Shown here in pieces: positions 13,001 to 26,337 of a stretch of 64,000 bases of DNA. How positions within the stretch are numbered: position 1 is the first letter of the stretch; every line of letters begins with the position of its first letter. The position numbers and the translations under genes were made by a program. Origin of the DNA: Neopestalotiopsis rosae (Eukaryota > Ascomycota > Sordariomycetes > Amphisphaeriales > Sporocadaceae); the NCBI GenBank assembly GCA_023078685.1, contig JALGAS010000002.1, positions 5,332,001 to 5,396,000 on the forward strand, written 5' to 3'. Below the pieces are notes generated by a model. It had not been told where the DNA came from and ran no database searches. It saw nothing but the letters and a program-made list of their open reading frames with translations.

Positions 13001-13559
13001 TCACGAGACGTTCTATCCTCGTTCGTAGATTGGCCTCGAAGGCGGCTGATGGCCGGAATCCGCTGCTCATCCATTCATCCTCAAAGGAACGGTCCGTCAC
13101 ATGGCTCGAGATTGTGTAGTGTAGCTTCTGGGCGCGGTCCTGGTCGAGTTCAGGAGCCAAGGCACCTATTATTTCCGCGATTGTAGGCCAGAGGTTCGAC
13201 TCGAGGTATGCGATGAAGAGGGTCTTGTTCAGATCCGACAACGGCGCTCCCTCCGTCACGATGCACGAATCTGTTCGCTGGCGTTTCGGCGGAGGCTGTT
13301 CGAAGCCATTGACGCCGTTGCTGGACTCATGGTCGTAAACGCGGTTTGTAGCTATCCTGGGCGCGTTTGGAGCTAGCTGGGCCCTTGGTTGTTGCCCACG
13401 CGGCTGCCGTGGTGGTATTTGCTGCTCTTGCCATTGTTGTTGGTGTTGCGGCGCAGCTGATGAGGAGGATACCGACTTAATGTTTGATTTTAATTCAATA
13501 AAATCATTATTGTCTTCGTCGTCGTCTGCCGTTAAATTAATGGGTTTGTTATGCGCCAT
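10094..13559 (-). CDS. Large WD40-repeat protein with an AT-hook-like motif; candidate DDB1-CUL4-associated factor
   Basis: Two exons, 13559-12981 and 12907-10094, give 1130 aa. I chose the ATG at 13559 (MAHNKPINLT, good context CGATGGC); an in-frame ATG at 13619 would add 20 residues but sits at the edge of an AT-rich block. The N-terminal 190 residues are an acidic and Gln-rich stretch and then a helical segment (LFIAYLESNLWPTIAEIIGAL). At about residue 247 the motif NPVGRPRRDK resembles an AT-hook. WD40 repeats occupy roughly residues 520-960 (FDRTVKIWRV, GELCLWDT, GNVYIWDT, DGVVKVWNIRNRK). The WNIR in the last resembles the WDxR signature of substrate receptors for DDB1-CUL4 ubiquitin ligases. 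Together with the AT-hook this suggests a chromatin factor such as S. pombe Raf1 or Neurospora DIM-9, but that is inference. The C-terminus is acidic (DSDYDFDYESS). Confidence 0.75.
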
Positions 13560-14165
13560 CGTAAATAAAGGTGACGTTGTTAAAGGTGGCACGGGTGGGT
13601 ATTTAAGCGCGTAATCCATTAAAGCTATTTAACGTTAAAGGATTAGCGTTTTAAAATTAATAATATTTTATTTAATATATTTAAAACTTTAATATTTAAT
13701 TATATTTTTAAAACAATATATATTTATTATAATTTAATTAATAATATATTTATTTTAATATTTTAATATATATAATACGCGTAAAATAAATTAATAAAAA
13801 TATAAAATATCTTTAAATATTATAAAAATATTTCCGTAACTTACCTTACAGCTTTATTTCGCTTAAGATATTACGTGACATGTTGTCGCAATATCATTGC
13901 GCGAATCAATAAGGCAGATCCTAAGCTGCACAAAGGTTACCCGGACTTAATACGATACACGGGTGCTAGTTACGCAAATAACTAACATCTAACATACCAT
14001 GGGATTAAACGCGAGTAGATCATTTTCAAATGTTAATGTTAGTTCCACGCTTCATATGCATTTCTGCAAACAAGCAGAACATCTCTCTAAAAAGTATATA
14101 CGTATTTACATGGAGGATTTTAACTCGCATATATGACAAGATGTTCTCCAAGTCTCCGACAAAAA
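13560..14165. other. AT-rich intergenic block, RIP-like
   Basis: By hand count, 26 of the 240 bases at 13621-13860 are G or C (about 11 percent), against roughly half in neighbouring genes. The text is mostly TTTAATAT and TAAAATA runs with abundant TpA. The border is sharp on the right (about 13850) and graded on the left, where AT-rich third positions reach into the first 30 codons of the WD40 gene. This resembles RIP-degraded repeat sequence. No element or terminal repeat is recognisable. From 13861 to 14165 the composition recovers and I see no gene. Confidence 0.75.
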
Positions 14166-16408
14166 TTATAGGTTGGACTTGATCGGGAACTCGGTGTTGA
14201 CCTCGACATACATGCGATCAATCTCTCCTCGGTATTTCTTTGCTGCTTGAGCTCTCTTGAGCTTGAGACTGAAATACAAGTTAGTAAAGTGTCATCCATG
14301 CGGAATTCTTGTATGGGACTTACGTGTGTGTAAGAAGCTCATTTGCAATAGTGAATGGCTCAATCTCGAGAACGACATTCTTGACACGCTCGTATCCATT
14401 GAACTTGTTCTTCTTGCCAATATCGTCGAGGTGCTTGACGAACGCCTTGATGACGCGTGGGTCCTTGGCGGCAACCTTGATTGCCTCCACATCGTCCGCA
14501 GCAACTGTCTTCTTCAGGACCTTGCTGGCAAATGGTCCAAAGGTTGCTGGGTCAACACCAAAGATACCAACCAGGTGCGACTGTGTACCGTCTCCATGGA
14601 CGAAGGCCATGGTCATGAGATTCGAGTTGCCCATGTAGACATTCTCAAGACGTTCCGGCGAGACGTATTCACCTTGTGCAAGCTTGAGAACATTCTTCTT
14701 GCGGTCAATGATTTTGATGCGTCCCATCTCATCAATCTCTGCCACATCTCCAGTGTGGAACCACCCATCAGACTCGAGAGCCTTTTCAGTTTCCTCGGGG
14801 TTCTTGAAGTATTCTCGGAAGATGGTCGGGCCTCGGAGGAGCAGCTCTCCACGGGGATATGGCTTATCTGTGGCCAGGTAGTCAAGATCAGGAAGCGACT
14901 CCAGGCAGATTTCAGTTCCAGGAGCAGGAGGACCAATGTTGCCAGTCGAGAAATCGCCCCTCAGCTGGTAGGAAGCCACGGCATAAGATTCGGTCAGACC
15001 ATAACCTTGAGTAATGTAGTTGCCAAAGGCAGCCCGAAGGAACTCGTGAACCGAGGGGTCTAATGGAGCGCTTCCGCTCACCATGGAGTGACACCGCTCC
15101 AGACCGACAGCAGCAAGGACCTTGGGTGTCCAAAGTCGGTCATAGAGCAGATGAGTGTTGTTGGCTTTTCCAGGAGGCAATTTCATGCTGGCTTTCTTGG
15201 TCTCGATGACCCTGCGTGAGAGAGCACCCTTGAAGCCTTCAGCCTCAATGGTTTGAGCTTTAATGCCCATGGCAAACTTGTTGTAGAGGCGGGGAACGGA
15301 GATGAATCCTGATGGCTTCAGAACCTTGAGATCGTCCACGAGCTCGAGAACGTTTCCGTGGAAGAAACCCAGAGCAGCACCCTCCGCAAGGGCAGTCTGA
15401 TCACAGACACGGCCGTAAATGTGGGCGAGGGGCAGATACGACATGGACGAGTCCTTGTGGGACATGTTGCCAGACATGCGACTGCTTGTCACAGCTGCAA
15501 CACAGTTTCCGTGTGTCAAAACAACACCCTTCGGGTCGCCGGTTGTGCCAGAAGTGTAGTTGATGGTGAGGATATCCTCGGGCTGAGGAGGACGGTATGG
15601 GTGCGCTACCTCCTTGCCCAACTTCTCGACGCCCTCCATGGACCAGATCTGGACACCATGCTGACTTGCAATGTTGTTCAGCACTGCGAGCTTGGAGTAA
15701 CCTTCGGGCTCTCCAGCATCCAGGGGGTCAGTGCAGATGATGAGCTTGAGCTGCGGAAGTCGAGCGGCAACCGCAAGCAGAGTCGGGATATGCGGGAGGG
15801 AGGTGACTATGCAGGCGAGCTCAGCGTGCTTTACGATGAACTCGGACGTCTCGGGTCCGAGGGTTTCGTAGAGAGACACAGTGAAGAGCGACTGTGAGCT
15901 GAGAGCGATATCTGCCGACTGGTAATTAGCAACAATCCCGACATGCGCGGTCATTCATTCCAGCTCGTTCACACTTACCAGTGATTTGCCATTCAGCACG
16001 GTTCTGGCACCAAAGGCCAACGCCAAACTTGTCAGCAGTCACACCGACCCTCCGGTGCAGCTCGATGATACCAGAGCCAAAGTTCTTTGAGCGCTCCTCG
16101 ATCTGCGCATACGTCTGCCAGGTGTACTTGCTGTCCCAGCTCTTGGTGGCAGGAAGCCAATGGCGCGTGCCTAGACACCTGTTGTTGGGAAACCGTCTGA
16201 CTGTGTCTTGGAAGAGCTCGTGAAATGTGCGAACCGAGGCATCATATGTGGACACGAGCGGCCTATCTCTGAATCGCCAGTGGCGATAGACAGCACTGCG
16301 GCCTTCGCGTTCGGTGCCGGGAACTGGTACAGCGTAGGGCGAACCTGGCGGCGGCGGCGTGGCGGTCTTGACCAGCCAGTCTTTGACCTCTGTGTTGGGG
16401 CCCGACAT
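14166..16408 (-). CDS. Long-chain acyl-CoA synthetase (fatty acid CoA ligase)
   Basis: Activates fatty acids to acyl-CoA with ATP. Three exons: 16408-15979, 15911-14324, 14268-14166, giving 706 aa, the usual length for fungal enzymes. The start is MSGPNTEVKDWLV. The intron 1 junction restores the family motif QITDIALSSQSLFTVSLYETLGP (shown here split: QITDIALSSQ, then SLFTVSLYETLGP). The AMP-binding P-loop YTSGTTGDPKG lies at about residue 263, and the adenylate/CoA motifs GYGLTESYA, WFHTGDVAEID and KIIDRKKNVLKLAQGEYVSPE are present. The terminal exon adds LKLKRAQAAKKYRGEID and ends in SNL, which is close to but not the consensus peroxisomal SKL signal. Faa1/Faa2-type function is clear; cytosolic or peroxisomal location is open. 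Confidence 0.95.
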
Positions 16409-19387
16409 GTTGACTGCTCGTTGTTTCGTCCCTTATGTGACGTTGAGCTGGAAGCGCCGGAAGGGGGCTCAGGTCGGATCGCCAGATAGTTGGGGTTGTT
16501 GAGAGACGCGAACGTCGCTAAAAGGTCAGCACAGAGCGTGGATATAGACGGGATGGTCTGTATCAACGTGGAATGTCTGGCTGTGAGATATTGCTGACTG
16601 TCAACCGTGTCGAATTGGAAAAACGAGCAGAGAAAGGAAAAAAGGAAACACATGTAAATGCTCTATCTATGGACAGTCGAGAGTCATGCTACCTATGCCA
16701 CGAGCTGCTGATCCACCGCTTGCCGAGGCAGGACGGAGCGCTGAGCTGGACGAAGACCGACGACTTGACCTCATCCAGTAAAGCGTAAGCTGGAGCCGAG
16801 CACCCGCCCCATATCATTGTGGCTCCTTGAGTTTGGGGGACTTTATGGGGGAGCAGTAGTACTGGACTGTAGTGGACGTTGTTGAATCTAATGCCATGGG
16901 AATGCCGAGCAGACAGCTTCCAAACACATTTACTTGCACTGCGAAAGAATAATATGATGCCTCTCTTCTCGGACAAGTTCATATGCAGAGTGAGAAATCC
17001 ATGTGAAAGCTCCCCCGACTGGTGTGGTGGCTGCATGTCAAAAGCACAATGATAGGAGCCAGCTCGCCACAATCCTAGCTTCAGGGTACTGCATGCAAGG
17101 GGTGCTCGGGGTGCAGTCGGTTCAGTTCTCGAAGAATTCCACGCTGCGGCACGGTGCACCCGCTCCGACATGGCCAGATGCCCATACCCTCTGAATGGAT
17201 TCTCAATATTTCCCCATGATCCATTAGTAATATGGGGTAATATGCTTAAAAGCTTTGATTGGGTAAACTTTTCATGAAGCGCAACATAAGATAATACACT
17301 GATGACTAGCAGTATATGATTGGGGTTTGCTGTTTTGGGCTGAAGTTCCTCCTAGTTCTGGCTTATATTCATTCACAAGGGCAGCGCCAACAACTGACTA
17401 TATGGCTGCAAACACTCTAAAATATAGCCATGGATACCTTCGACCAGAACGGTATTAGTCGGATGCGCGATGGGGAATGCATCATTCTTCTTATGCTTCT
17501 CAGCTGTCTTATTACATGGAACATTGCTTACAGATGGGGATGATAACTCAGCTCTTACTAGAGCCGGTCGCTCTCGCTGCAACAAGAGTCGATTGTGTGG
17601 TACGCATCTGTCCCAGGTACCCGGCTAGCTGGCAGTGATTATTAGGTCTTGCTCATATGCAACCACTTGTTTTTGAGACATAGCTGAGTGGATGGCCCGC
17701 TCAAAGCTTTGTACAAATGGAAGGGCTGTGTTGACATCTTATATTTCTCAAGGTAGAAGTTTACCAAAACAAGTCATCAAAGCTGTCTCCCAAAAACGAG
17801 TCCAAGCACTCGAATCTGGAGTATTCTTAACGGAGTATATTTTTACTTGGCCCTTGGGTTCTGGGCCTGGGCCCGTCCAGGCTGGCGCCTTTCTTCTCAA
17901 TCCCCGTGTTGCGCTTACCTATGGACAGACCAGGGGTGCTGAATCCACCCACGTTTCGATAAAATCTGGGCGTAATGGCACTCAAGCTTTCGCTCTGGCA
18001 GCCAAGACAACTGGCGAAGCGTTCCTGATACTCATTCCAAGACTTCTCAGACTTGACCAAGACTTTTCAAGACTCAAAGAGGAGTCGAAATGGGATGCAC
18101 TTCTATTTATCCTCTGTGGGATCTGGGGTTCGGCGTCGTCTTCCCACGTCAGCTCGCCCGTTCGCCCTGACTGAACACAGGGCTCCACAGTCTGGCTTGT
18201 TTCAACCATGCTGGCGTCGTCCTGTGTTCGAGATTCCTTCATCTTGCCTTTGGGACTACCACCATGAAGTAGTACTGCATATCACCATAAACTAATCACC
18301 TACCGGTCTTCCTACGATATATCATTATCCCCTGCACTAGTAAGGTTGTCGGTAGAAGTTCTTGGGAGAACAGCACCAAGAGGTCATCACTACTCACAGG
18401 CCCTGTCCTGTCTTTGCAGGAAACAAACTGGTAGCAACTCGAAACAAGTAGGCATGCACCATCACCAGGCATCTGTGTGCCTTACAGTAACCTCGCCTGA
18501 GCACTCGGCATCGGCTATGAAAGGCCTTCGCACTCTCTGGACATCAGATGCCCAGTCCCATCCATTGGACGCCTTGATTGATTCATTCTCAAGAAATGGA
18601 TGTGGCTTCAAAGTGGTCATTCTGTCCGGCAGCAAGGAAATTGAAATGTTTGCCACATAAACACATATATCGATAGTGCATTGCCATGGCGGCACACAAG
18701 TAAATGACTGACCACACCTGGCAACCGTTTTTGCCATCAGCCACGCTTCACATGATGGATGTGTAAAGGCGCGGATGGAGAAGTATCCTGAAAAAGAACA
18801 GAGCAAACACAACGTCCAATCAAACCTTGGCGCGCCGTCGTCTCTTGCTCGAAGCGCCCTGTCGATATTACCCAGCGCAGGGCTCGGCAGGGGTCTGCAA
18901 TGGTATACCCGCGCAGCCCATATTGGGCGCTCCAAACCACCATCCGTGCATTGGCGGCATGCCTGTTTCAGGATGATTTCAGACCTGCACATCGCAGCAT
19001 AATCCAGGACGGCGATCGATCGCCCTGATTGGGGACATCCCGGCACCTCTTTCACGCATACTAACCGCCCATAGAGACGCTGTGCCTGGGAAATTGTTCT
19101 ATCTCATGCCGGATGTCCGTCGACGCATAAGACAGGTGGACTCCTCAACCTTTTTTTACTTCCTCCCACGTCCCTCTGTATACTTACCTGACGCCTGGTG
19201 CTCAAGAAAACTCTCTCTCTCTCTGTTTCTATTCTTCTCCTATTAAAGTTTTCTCTTCTAATCTATTCTGCATCATCTCTCTTGAAGCGCATAATTTTGC
19301 GGCTGATTTTCTTTGGTCCTGTATATGACTTCGCATCTAGACTCTCGCTTCCCCAACCGACAACCGCTTTTCTCCCAATCCTCCAAC
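16409..19387. other. 3-kb intergenic region between two divergent genes
   Basis: Upstream regions of the acyl-CoA synthetase (left) and the MARVEL protein (right). Open frames at 17692-18174 (+) and 18462-19055 (-) are 160 and 197 codons long but resemble nothing known to me and lack coding-like composition. A CT-rich leader with a CTCTCTCTCTCTG run lies near 19210-19224, just before the MARVEL gene. Confidence 0.5.
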
Positions 19388-20018
19388 ATGCCTTCAATGG
19401 TCATCCTCGGTCTGCGGGCCGTTCAGCTTCTTTTTGGTTTCATTGTATTGGGACTGTCTGCCTATGGTGAGTGGGATGAGTTTGATGGCTGGTTGGCTTG
19501 ATCTGTTTATGCTAACTTGGTACAATTAGTTGCCCACTGGTACAATGCCGACACTCTGACTGCCTCGCCGTCGCAAATTGACTGGCTACTATTCTGCTCC
19601 CTATTCACCATCTTGTCGATCGTCTACCTCGAAGTCGCGCCGAGAGCCATGCCAAAGAGTAAGTCGGGACGATATCTCCCCTGCCCGCAGGTCAGAAGTG
19701 ATAGATGCTAATGTCATTTTCACAGTTGTTCACCCCATGGCCGTCGTAGCTTTGGAGCTGCTCAACGCTCTCTTCTACTTTGCCGGCTTCATCGCTCTCT
19801 CCGTCTTCATCAGCAAGCTCCTCTTTTGCCGTGGAAGCGTGTGCGGCTCAGCCCGCGCCGACGTGGCCTTTGGTGCCATGCAGTTCTTGGCCTGGACCGC
19901 CACAGCCATCTTCGCCGTTCGCGATGTCATGAAGGGGGGGTTCAGTTTCCGCCGTCGCGGCGGTGCCAGCTCAGCCCCCGTCGGCGGCTCGCAAATGAAG
20001 GAGGCCCAGCTGCCCTAA
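19388..20018 (+). CDS. Small four-helix MARVEL-type membrane protein
   Basis: Three exons (19388-19466, 19530-19658, 19726-20018) give 166 aa. The sequence shows four hydrophobic segments: VILGLRAVQLLFGFIVLGLS near the start, then WLLFCSLFTILSIVYL, then VVALELLNALFYFAGFIALSV, and a fourth around FGAMQFLAWTATAIFAV. The pattern RAVQLLFGFIVLGLSAY and the Tyr/Phe-rich third helix are typical of fungal MARVEL-domain proteins (Nce102/Fhn1-like in size), which act in plasma-membrane organisation. The cytosolic tail is basic and Gly/Ser-rich (FSFRRRGGASSAP) and ends QMKEAQLP. The start follows a CT-rich leader and precedes the first helix directly. The exact role cannot be read from sequence. Confidence 0.85.
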
Positions 20019-21611
20019 GCGTCCCCGACGTCGTCGTCGGGGTGCTGCCGTCCTCCAAGGGCGACATTAGCAGCTGTGCCTATTCCAACTATACGGACAT
20101 CCCGCTCAGCCCTTACGAATACCGGCCTTCGTTTGATGGCAGCATGCCCAAGAAGAGCCCCCTCTTGTCGACATTTGACAGGCGGCGGTTCACCATTGCC
20201 ACCACGATGAGCCTTTGAGCGCGGCATGTGAATACTATTCGCGTATTGGGATCAACTTGTCTTTTATTCTTTTTAAGTTGCCTTGCTTGTTTTTTGCGAT
20301 CAAGGGGGCGAGGGAGAAATGTTGGGAATAAATGACAATACTTGCGGGCCGAACAAAAAGAGAAATACAGAAACAGCATGGAAGATTATAACTGCGGGAG
20401 TGTGGGAGATGGGATTGGAACTTGTGATGATGACATGGGTACACGTCCGTCTGGGCACAAGGCTTCGTCTAGATGACCAGCCTGGCCCCCTTTTTAGATT
20501 AATGAACGGCATGTGGTGTTTGGTTATGGGAGAGGGATAGTACTGAGATTTTACATCAGTCCGTCGAACACACCATAGGTTGTGACTCGACTTGGTCTCC
20601 ATAGGAAATATACCCACCTATATGACAAAATCTGACTCTAGTCTTTCGAGAAGTAAGATTGGGAGGTGTATTAAAACGCAGCTGCAGGGTCCAATGTTAC
20701 TGCTGCAGGGCGACGACCTGTCAAGCACATTTACGACATGTCCTGAAAGGATAAATCCTGGGTAGCTTTGGCGACAAAGAACCCCGAGTGTAGGTCTTGA
20801 ATCCACAACTATAAAGTAATGATACGTCCGTCTCAGCACCTTGGTTTTTCAAGTGCCGATTCCACCATGCTGCCAAAACGGACAAGATTAGCCAACGGCA
20901 GTCGATCTACTGGTCTTGGACATGCGAGACGAACATGGGACAAGACTGAATTGTGCATGGCTTTTCCTTTAGACCCACGCAGTAGACTGGAAGTCGGTCT
21001 TAGTATTGAGCAGTGTGGAGTAAGTACTATATCAGTATAGCAAGCCCTGTCTCTGGACTTTTTACCTTGACAGCAACTTGATGGGAGCAAAGATCCATAC
21101 CAATTGGGTTCTTGTCAAATGACGCATCAACGGCTCTCAGCAACTGCGAAGCGATTATGAAGTGAAAGAGACTCCGAGAGAAAGGTTTTCCCGATCTCGG
21201 CTTTGGGGGGATCTACCCCCCTCACCTCCAAGCCATCGAGCACGCAATTCCATTGACGACTGGCATTCTTTAAACCCCACTTCCCCAATCGGAGCACTTT
21301 ATGAGTGTATGCAGGTCGACACGCTATTTGCGAATTTGGGGTCACTACAGGAAAAGAGAAGCATGGGCAAAAAAGGAATAAGGGCTGTTGGGATTGTTTC
21401 TCAAAGTATATTAGTTCAAACGATTGCCCCCTCCTCGTCTACTTTTTCCATGATGTGATCGTGTTCTTGTGCATCTTCAGCTGGGTTCCCTTATTCTGAA
21501 AATCGTCGGTTGTCCCATCTAGCATACCAGATATCACTTCCCAAAAACCACAATTCTCTCCTTACCTTTAACCCACGATTTCTAACATAGCGATCGAATC
21601 CCGACATCGAC
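20019..21611. other. Intergenic region
   Basis: The first few hundred bases are the likely 3' UTR of the MARVEL gene; the last part, with CT-rich stretches from about 21540, is the promoter and leader of homocysteine synthase. No other gene is supported. Confidence 0.5.
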
Positions 21612-23257
<1,646 letters not shown>

Positions 23258-23857
23258 AATGTTTATGTTGTATTTTGTAGTCTACACAGCGATACTTGAA
23301 AGTAATGAGAATTTTCGTTTCGAAACTTGTTGGCCGAAGCAGCCACTCGTACCCTGGATATAGTGTTAATATACCTATAAATCGTAGTAATGAGATACCT
23401 AGATGTGTTTAGAACTAGCGAGAGATTCGGGGAGTCGCCCTTATATAATAGCTTGAAATTAACTCTCCCTAGATCTTTATAGGCTTAATAATAAACGAGT
23501 TATTGCAAAACATAGTAAAGATTTGAAAGCTGTATAATACTCATTTCCAACGTACCAAGGAAGACGAAGGAGTGGTGTTTCAGTTTACCTAAGCTGATTG
23601 TACCATGTAACCTAGGTTGGTATTAGGCGGAGCTTCCCGAGCACCTCCCAAAAACGTCAGCAACCCAATCCAATTCGTTTTATGGAGCAAACAGCCGAGA
23701 CACTAACCATTTGCTATAAGCCAAAACGTGGACAGCTTCCCTGCGAGACTCCAAACCTCGATAGCTCCGTCTTAGCATCTCTGCGCTCAAGTCGACTCAG
23801 ACGCCTTCCAGACTGATCATATCCGGAACGCCCCCCAAAACACACATAAAAGAAACG
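23258..23857. other. Intergenic region between met17 and EMC7
   Basis: AT-rich 3' region of met17 (23270-23520) and then the promoter of the EMC7 gene. Nothing else is recognisable. Confidence 0.5.
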
Positions 23858-24878
23858 ATGCGTCTGACCTTCTCAGCGCTCCTGAGCGCCTTGGCCGCTG
23901 GTGCCGCCGCCGCCTCCTCCTCTTCAGCGGCCATCGACAAGAACACCGTCTCCCTCACTCTCGCGGTCCCGCCGTCGCAGCACCTGCCCAACCCGCACAT
24001 CCTGTCGGCCGCGACGCACGCGACGCTGACGGCGCTGGGCGAGCCCCGCCGCGCCGCGCCCCTGACCGTGGCCAACACCTTTGTCTTTCACAACGTCACG
24101 CCCGGCTCGTACCTCGCCGACGTGCACAGCGCCGCGTACGGTTTCGCGCCCCTCCGCGTCGACGTCCTGGAGCCGGCTGCTACTACGGCTGCGGGTCCTG
24201 TGATCAAGGTCTGGGAGACGTACCGCGGCAACGAGTGGGGGAACAAGGGCGAGGAGGTCCTCAATGCTGCTGGAGGGGCAGGTACGGGAAAGGCGGCGGC
24301 CTCTGGAGGACCTTCTTATGCGGTCCGCTGTCTGGGCAAGAAGGTCTTCTTCCAAGAGAGGGGAAAGTGTGAGTCTTTTTGTCTTTTTTTATCCTCTTCT
24401 CAAAACCTCGATTTCGAGGAAGTTTTCACACACGAGAAACGGTATTCGCTAATCATGTCACAATTTTTAGTCTCCATCTTGACCATTCTTAAGAATCCCA
24501 TGATCCTCATGGGTCTGGCTAGCATGGGTATCTTCTTTGGCATGCCCAAGTTGGTCGAAAACAGTGAGTGTCTTCCCCCTCCCCCCCTTGACATCTAACA
24601 CTTCTGGTTTGGAAGAATCCCATGAAGACCATGTAACTGACTCATTCTTTCTTCCATCAACAACAGTGGACCCCGAGATGCGCGCAGAATGGGAAGAGCA
24701 GCAAAAGAAGAACCCCATGAGCAGTATCATGGGCGGCGGCGGCTCCAGCGGTGGCAACCCCATGGGCAGCTTTGACATGGCCTCATTCATGGCTGGTTCC
24801 AACAAGGACAACAACAATAACAACGAGGGCGGTTCTGGCAATGGCGGCAATGGGGGCAAGAAGAGTGGGAAGAGATAG
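23858..24878 (+). CDS. emc7: ER membrane protein complex subunit 7 (EMC7/Sop4 family)
   Basis: Subunit of the EMC, an insertase and chaperone for ER membrane proteins. Three exons (23858-24368, 24471-24563, 24667-24878) give 271 aa. A signal peptide (MRLTFSALLSALAAGAAAAS) is followed by the luminal beta-sandwich domain of the EMC7 family: VSLTLAVPP, ANTFVFHNVTPGSYLADVHS and FAPLRVDV are its hallmarks. The splice into exon 2 gives FSILTILKNPMILMGLASMG, the single transmembrane segment, followed by FFGMPKLVENMDPEMRAEWEEQ. The cytosolic tail is rich in Gly, Asn and Ser and ends KKSGKR. The DPEMRAEWEEQQKK motif after the helix is typical of EMC7 proteins. It converges on the WW-domain gene, with 364 bp between stops. 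Confidence 0.92.
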
Positions 24879-25242
24879 GCCGACTGATAATGTTGGCTTG
24901 ACTGGATATTCATCTGCAAAGATGTTGGAGTCGATAGGTTTCGTTCCCAAGGCTACATTGTATGGCGTTGGAAATAGGTGAATATATTCATATACATCAA
25001 TTGTGTCACATTGGCAGAATATCTGTTTGGGAACAAGGGATTTGTATTATGAAGTATTTACGTTCAGCGAGCCAGCAAATCCTGGTCTGTCCTCCATACG
25101 TAGTGTTGACGTTGACTACTTTGCAAGTCTATCAAAAAAAAGCCAAATGCTGACTTGATCGTGAAAAGCAGGAATTCATCTGCAGATTCGTGTCATGGTC
25201 GTGAGGTACTGAGCCTTAAGAAGGCCACAGCTCGTTTTTAAT
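24879..25242. other. Convergent 3' intergenic region
   Basis: This holds the 3' UTRs of EMC7 and the WW-domain gene, which read toward each other. No other feature seen. Confidence 0.5.
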
Positions 25243-26337
25243 TTAAAAGTCGCCTCCGAAATCGTCACCACCTCCGAAATCACCACCGTCGTTACCATCA
25301 TTGTAGCCTTCTTGGTATGCCTCTTCCTGCGATTCATCAATCTCGTGTGCAATGAGGGCTCCGCCGAGCACACCGGCACCGAGACCGAGGGCAGCGCCGC
25401 CCATCATGCCCATGCCTCCGCCGCTGCTCTTCTGCGGACGCTGCTGGTAACCACCACCATAGCCGCCCTGCTGGGGGTAGCCTCCGTAGCCTTGCTGAGG
25501 ACCGCCGTAGTAGCCGCCCTGTTGTTGCTGCGGGTAGTAGCCCTGCTGCTGGGGAGGGCCATTGTAGTAGCCCTGCTGGGGCTGGCCGCCATAGCCGCCA
25601 CCGTACTGCTGCTGCTGCTGCTGGGGGTATCCGCCACCAGGGTAACCGCCGCCTCCAGAGTACTTGTTCTTGCCGCTGCTAAACAGCTTGCCGAGGAAGC
25701 CCTTGGCCTTGTCGCCGCCGCCGCCGCTGCTGCTGCCTCTGACATCACCCGGTCGCGGCGGGAGCTGGTCCGGGTACGGGGAGTGGCTCTGCGGTGGGGT
25801 GGGCGCGGCGTTCAGGTACGATGATGCGGCGCCGCTGCCGCCTGCGCGAGCATTCTCCTCCTCCTGGAGTCTGCGCGCCAGGGCCTCGTCTTCGCTCTCG
25901 CTATGCGACGGGCCGCCATTACCTCTCGAGGCGTCATTTGCGTGGAAAGGGTTGGTCTTTGCATCCGAGGGCGTGGGGCCGCCACCCGGTGTGTACCCCG
26001 GAGGCGGGCCTGCTGGCGAGTCGTCGTTGGGATCGACGGCAGGAGCTGTCGGCTTATCCCATTGTGACTTCTTGGTGTATGTGTTGACATAGAACCTAAA
26101 CACAAGGATAATGATTAGTTGGCTGTTCGTCTTTGTGCTGAATATCTTCGTATTTGCAATGCGCTGACTGACGCAAGCAAGATGATCGACGAGGGTGGGT
26201 CGCAGTTCAGAGTATCGAATGCGATGATGATGATGATGAGGTACTTACCACTCCTTGTACTGGTCGTTCCAGCGGGCGACCCAGCCCTCGGGGACCTTGG
26301 GAGGCGGAGGGCCGGAAGGTGCTTCGAAGTCTGCCAT
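25243..26337 (-). CDS. WW-domain protein with Gly/Tyr/Gln-rich and glycine-zipper C-terminus (Wwm1-like)
   Basis: Two exons (26337-26249 and 26095-25243) give 313 aa. The N-terminal 40 residues form a WW domain split by the intron: VPEGWVARWNDQYKEW joins FYVNTYTKKSQWDKP, with both signature Trp. A Pro/Gly/Ser-rich linker carries SESEDEALARRLQEEEN, a short ubiquitin-interacting-like acidic helix. Then a low-complexity part rich in Tyr, Gly and Gln (repeats such as GGYPQQ) resembles prion-like regions, and a hydrophobic glycine-zipper segment (MMGGAALGLGAGVLGGALIA) precedes an acidic tail. Yeast Wwm1, which binds the metacaspase Mca1, has this same order of parts, so a link to metacaspase or protein aggregation control is plausible but inferred. 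The start gives the normal spacing before the WW domain. Confidence 0.82.

Noticed and set aside
13560..13619. Upstream in-frame ATG at 13619 for the WD40 gene
   Set aside because: It lies at the AT-rich border and adds a low-quality 20-residue leader; the ATG at 13559 has the better context.
17692..18174. Open frame (+), 160 codons
   Set aside because: No recognisable motif, unbalanced composition, and no intron-linked continuation.
18462..19055. Open frame (-), 197 codons
   Set aside because: No family match and the text looks random; kept out of the gene list.
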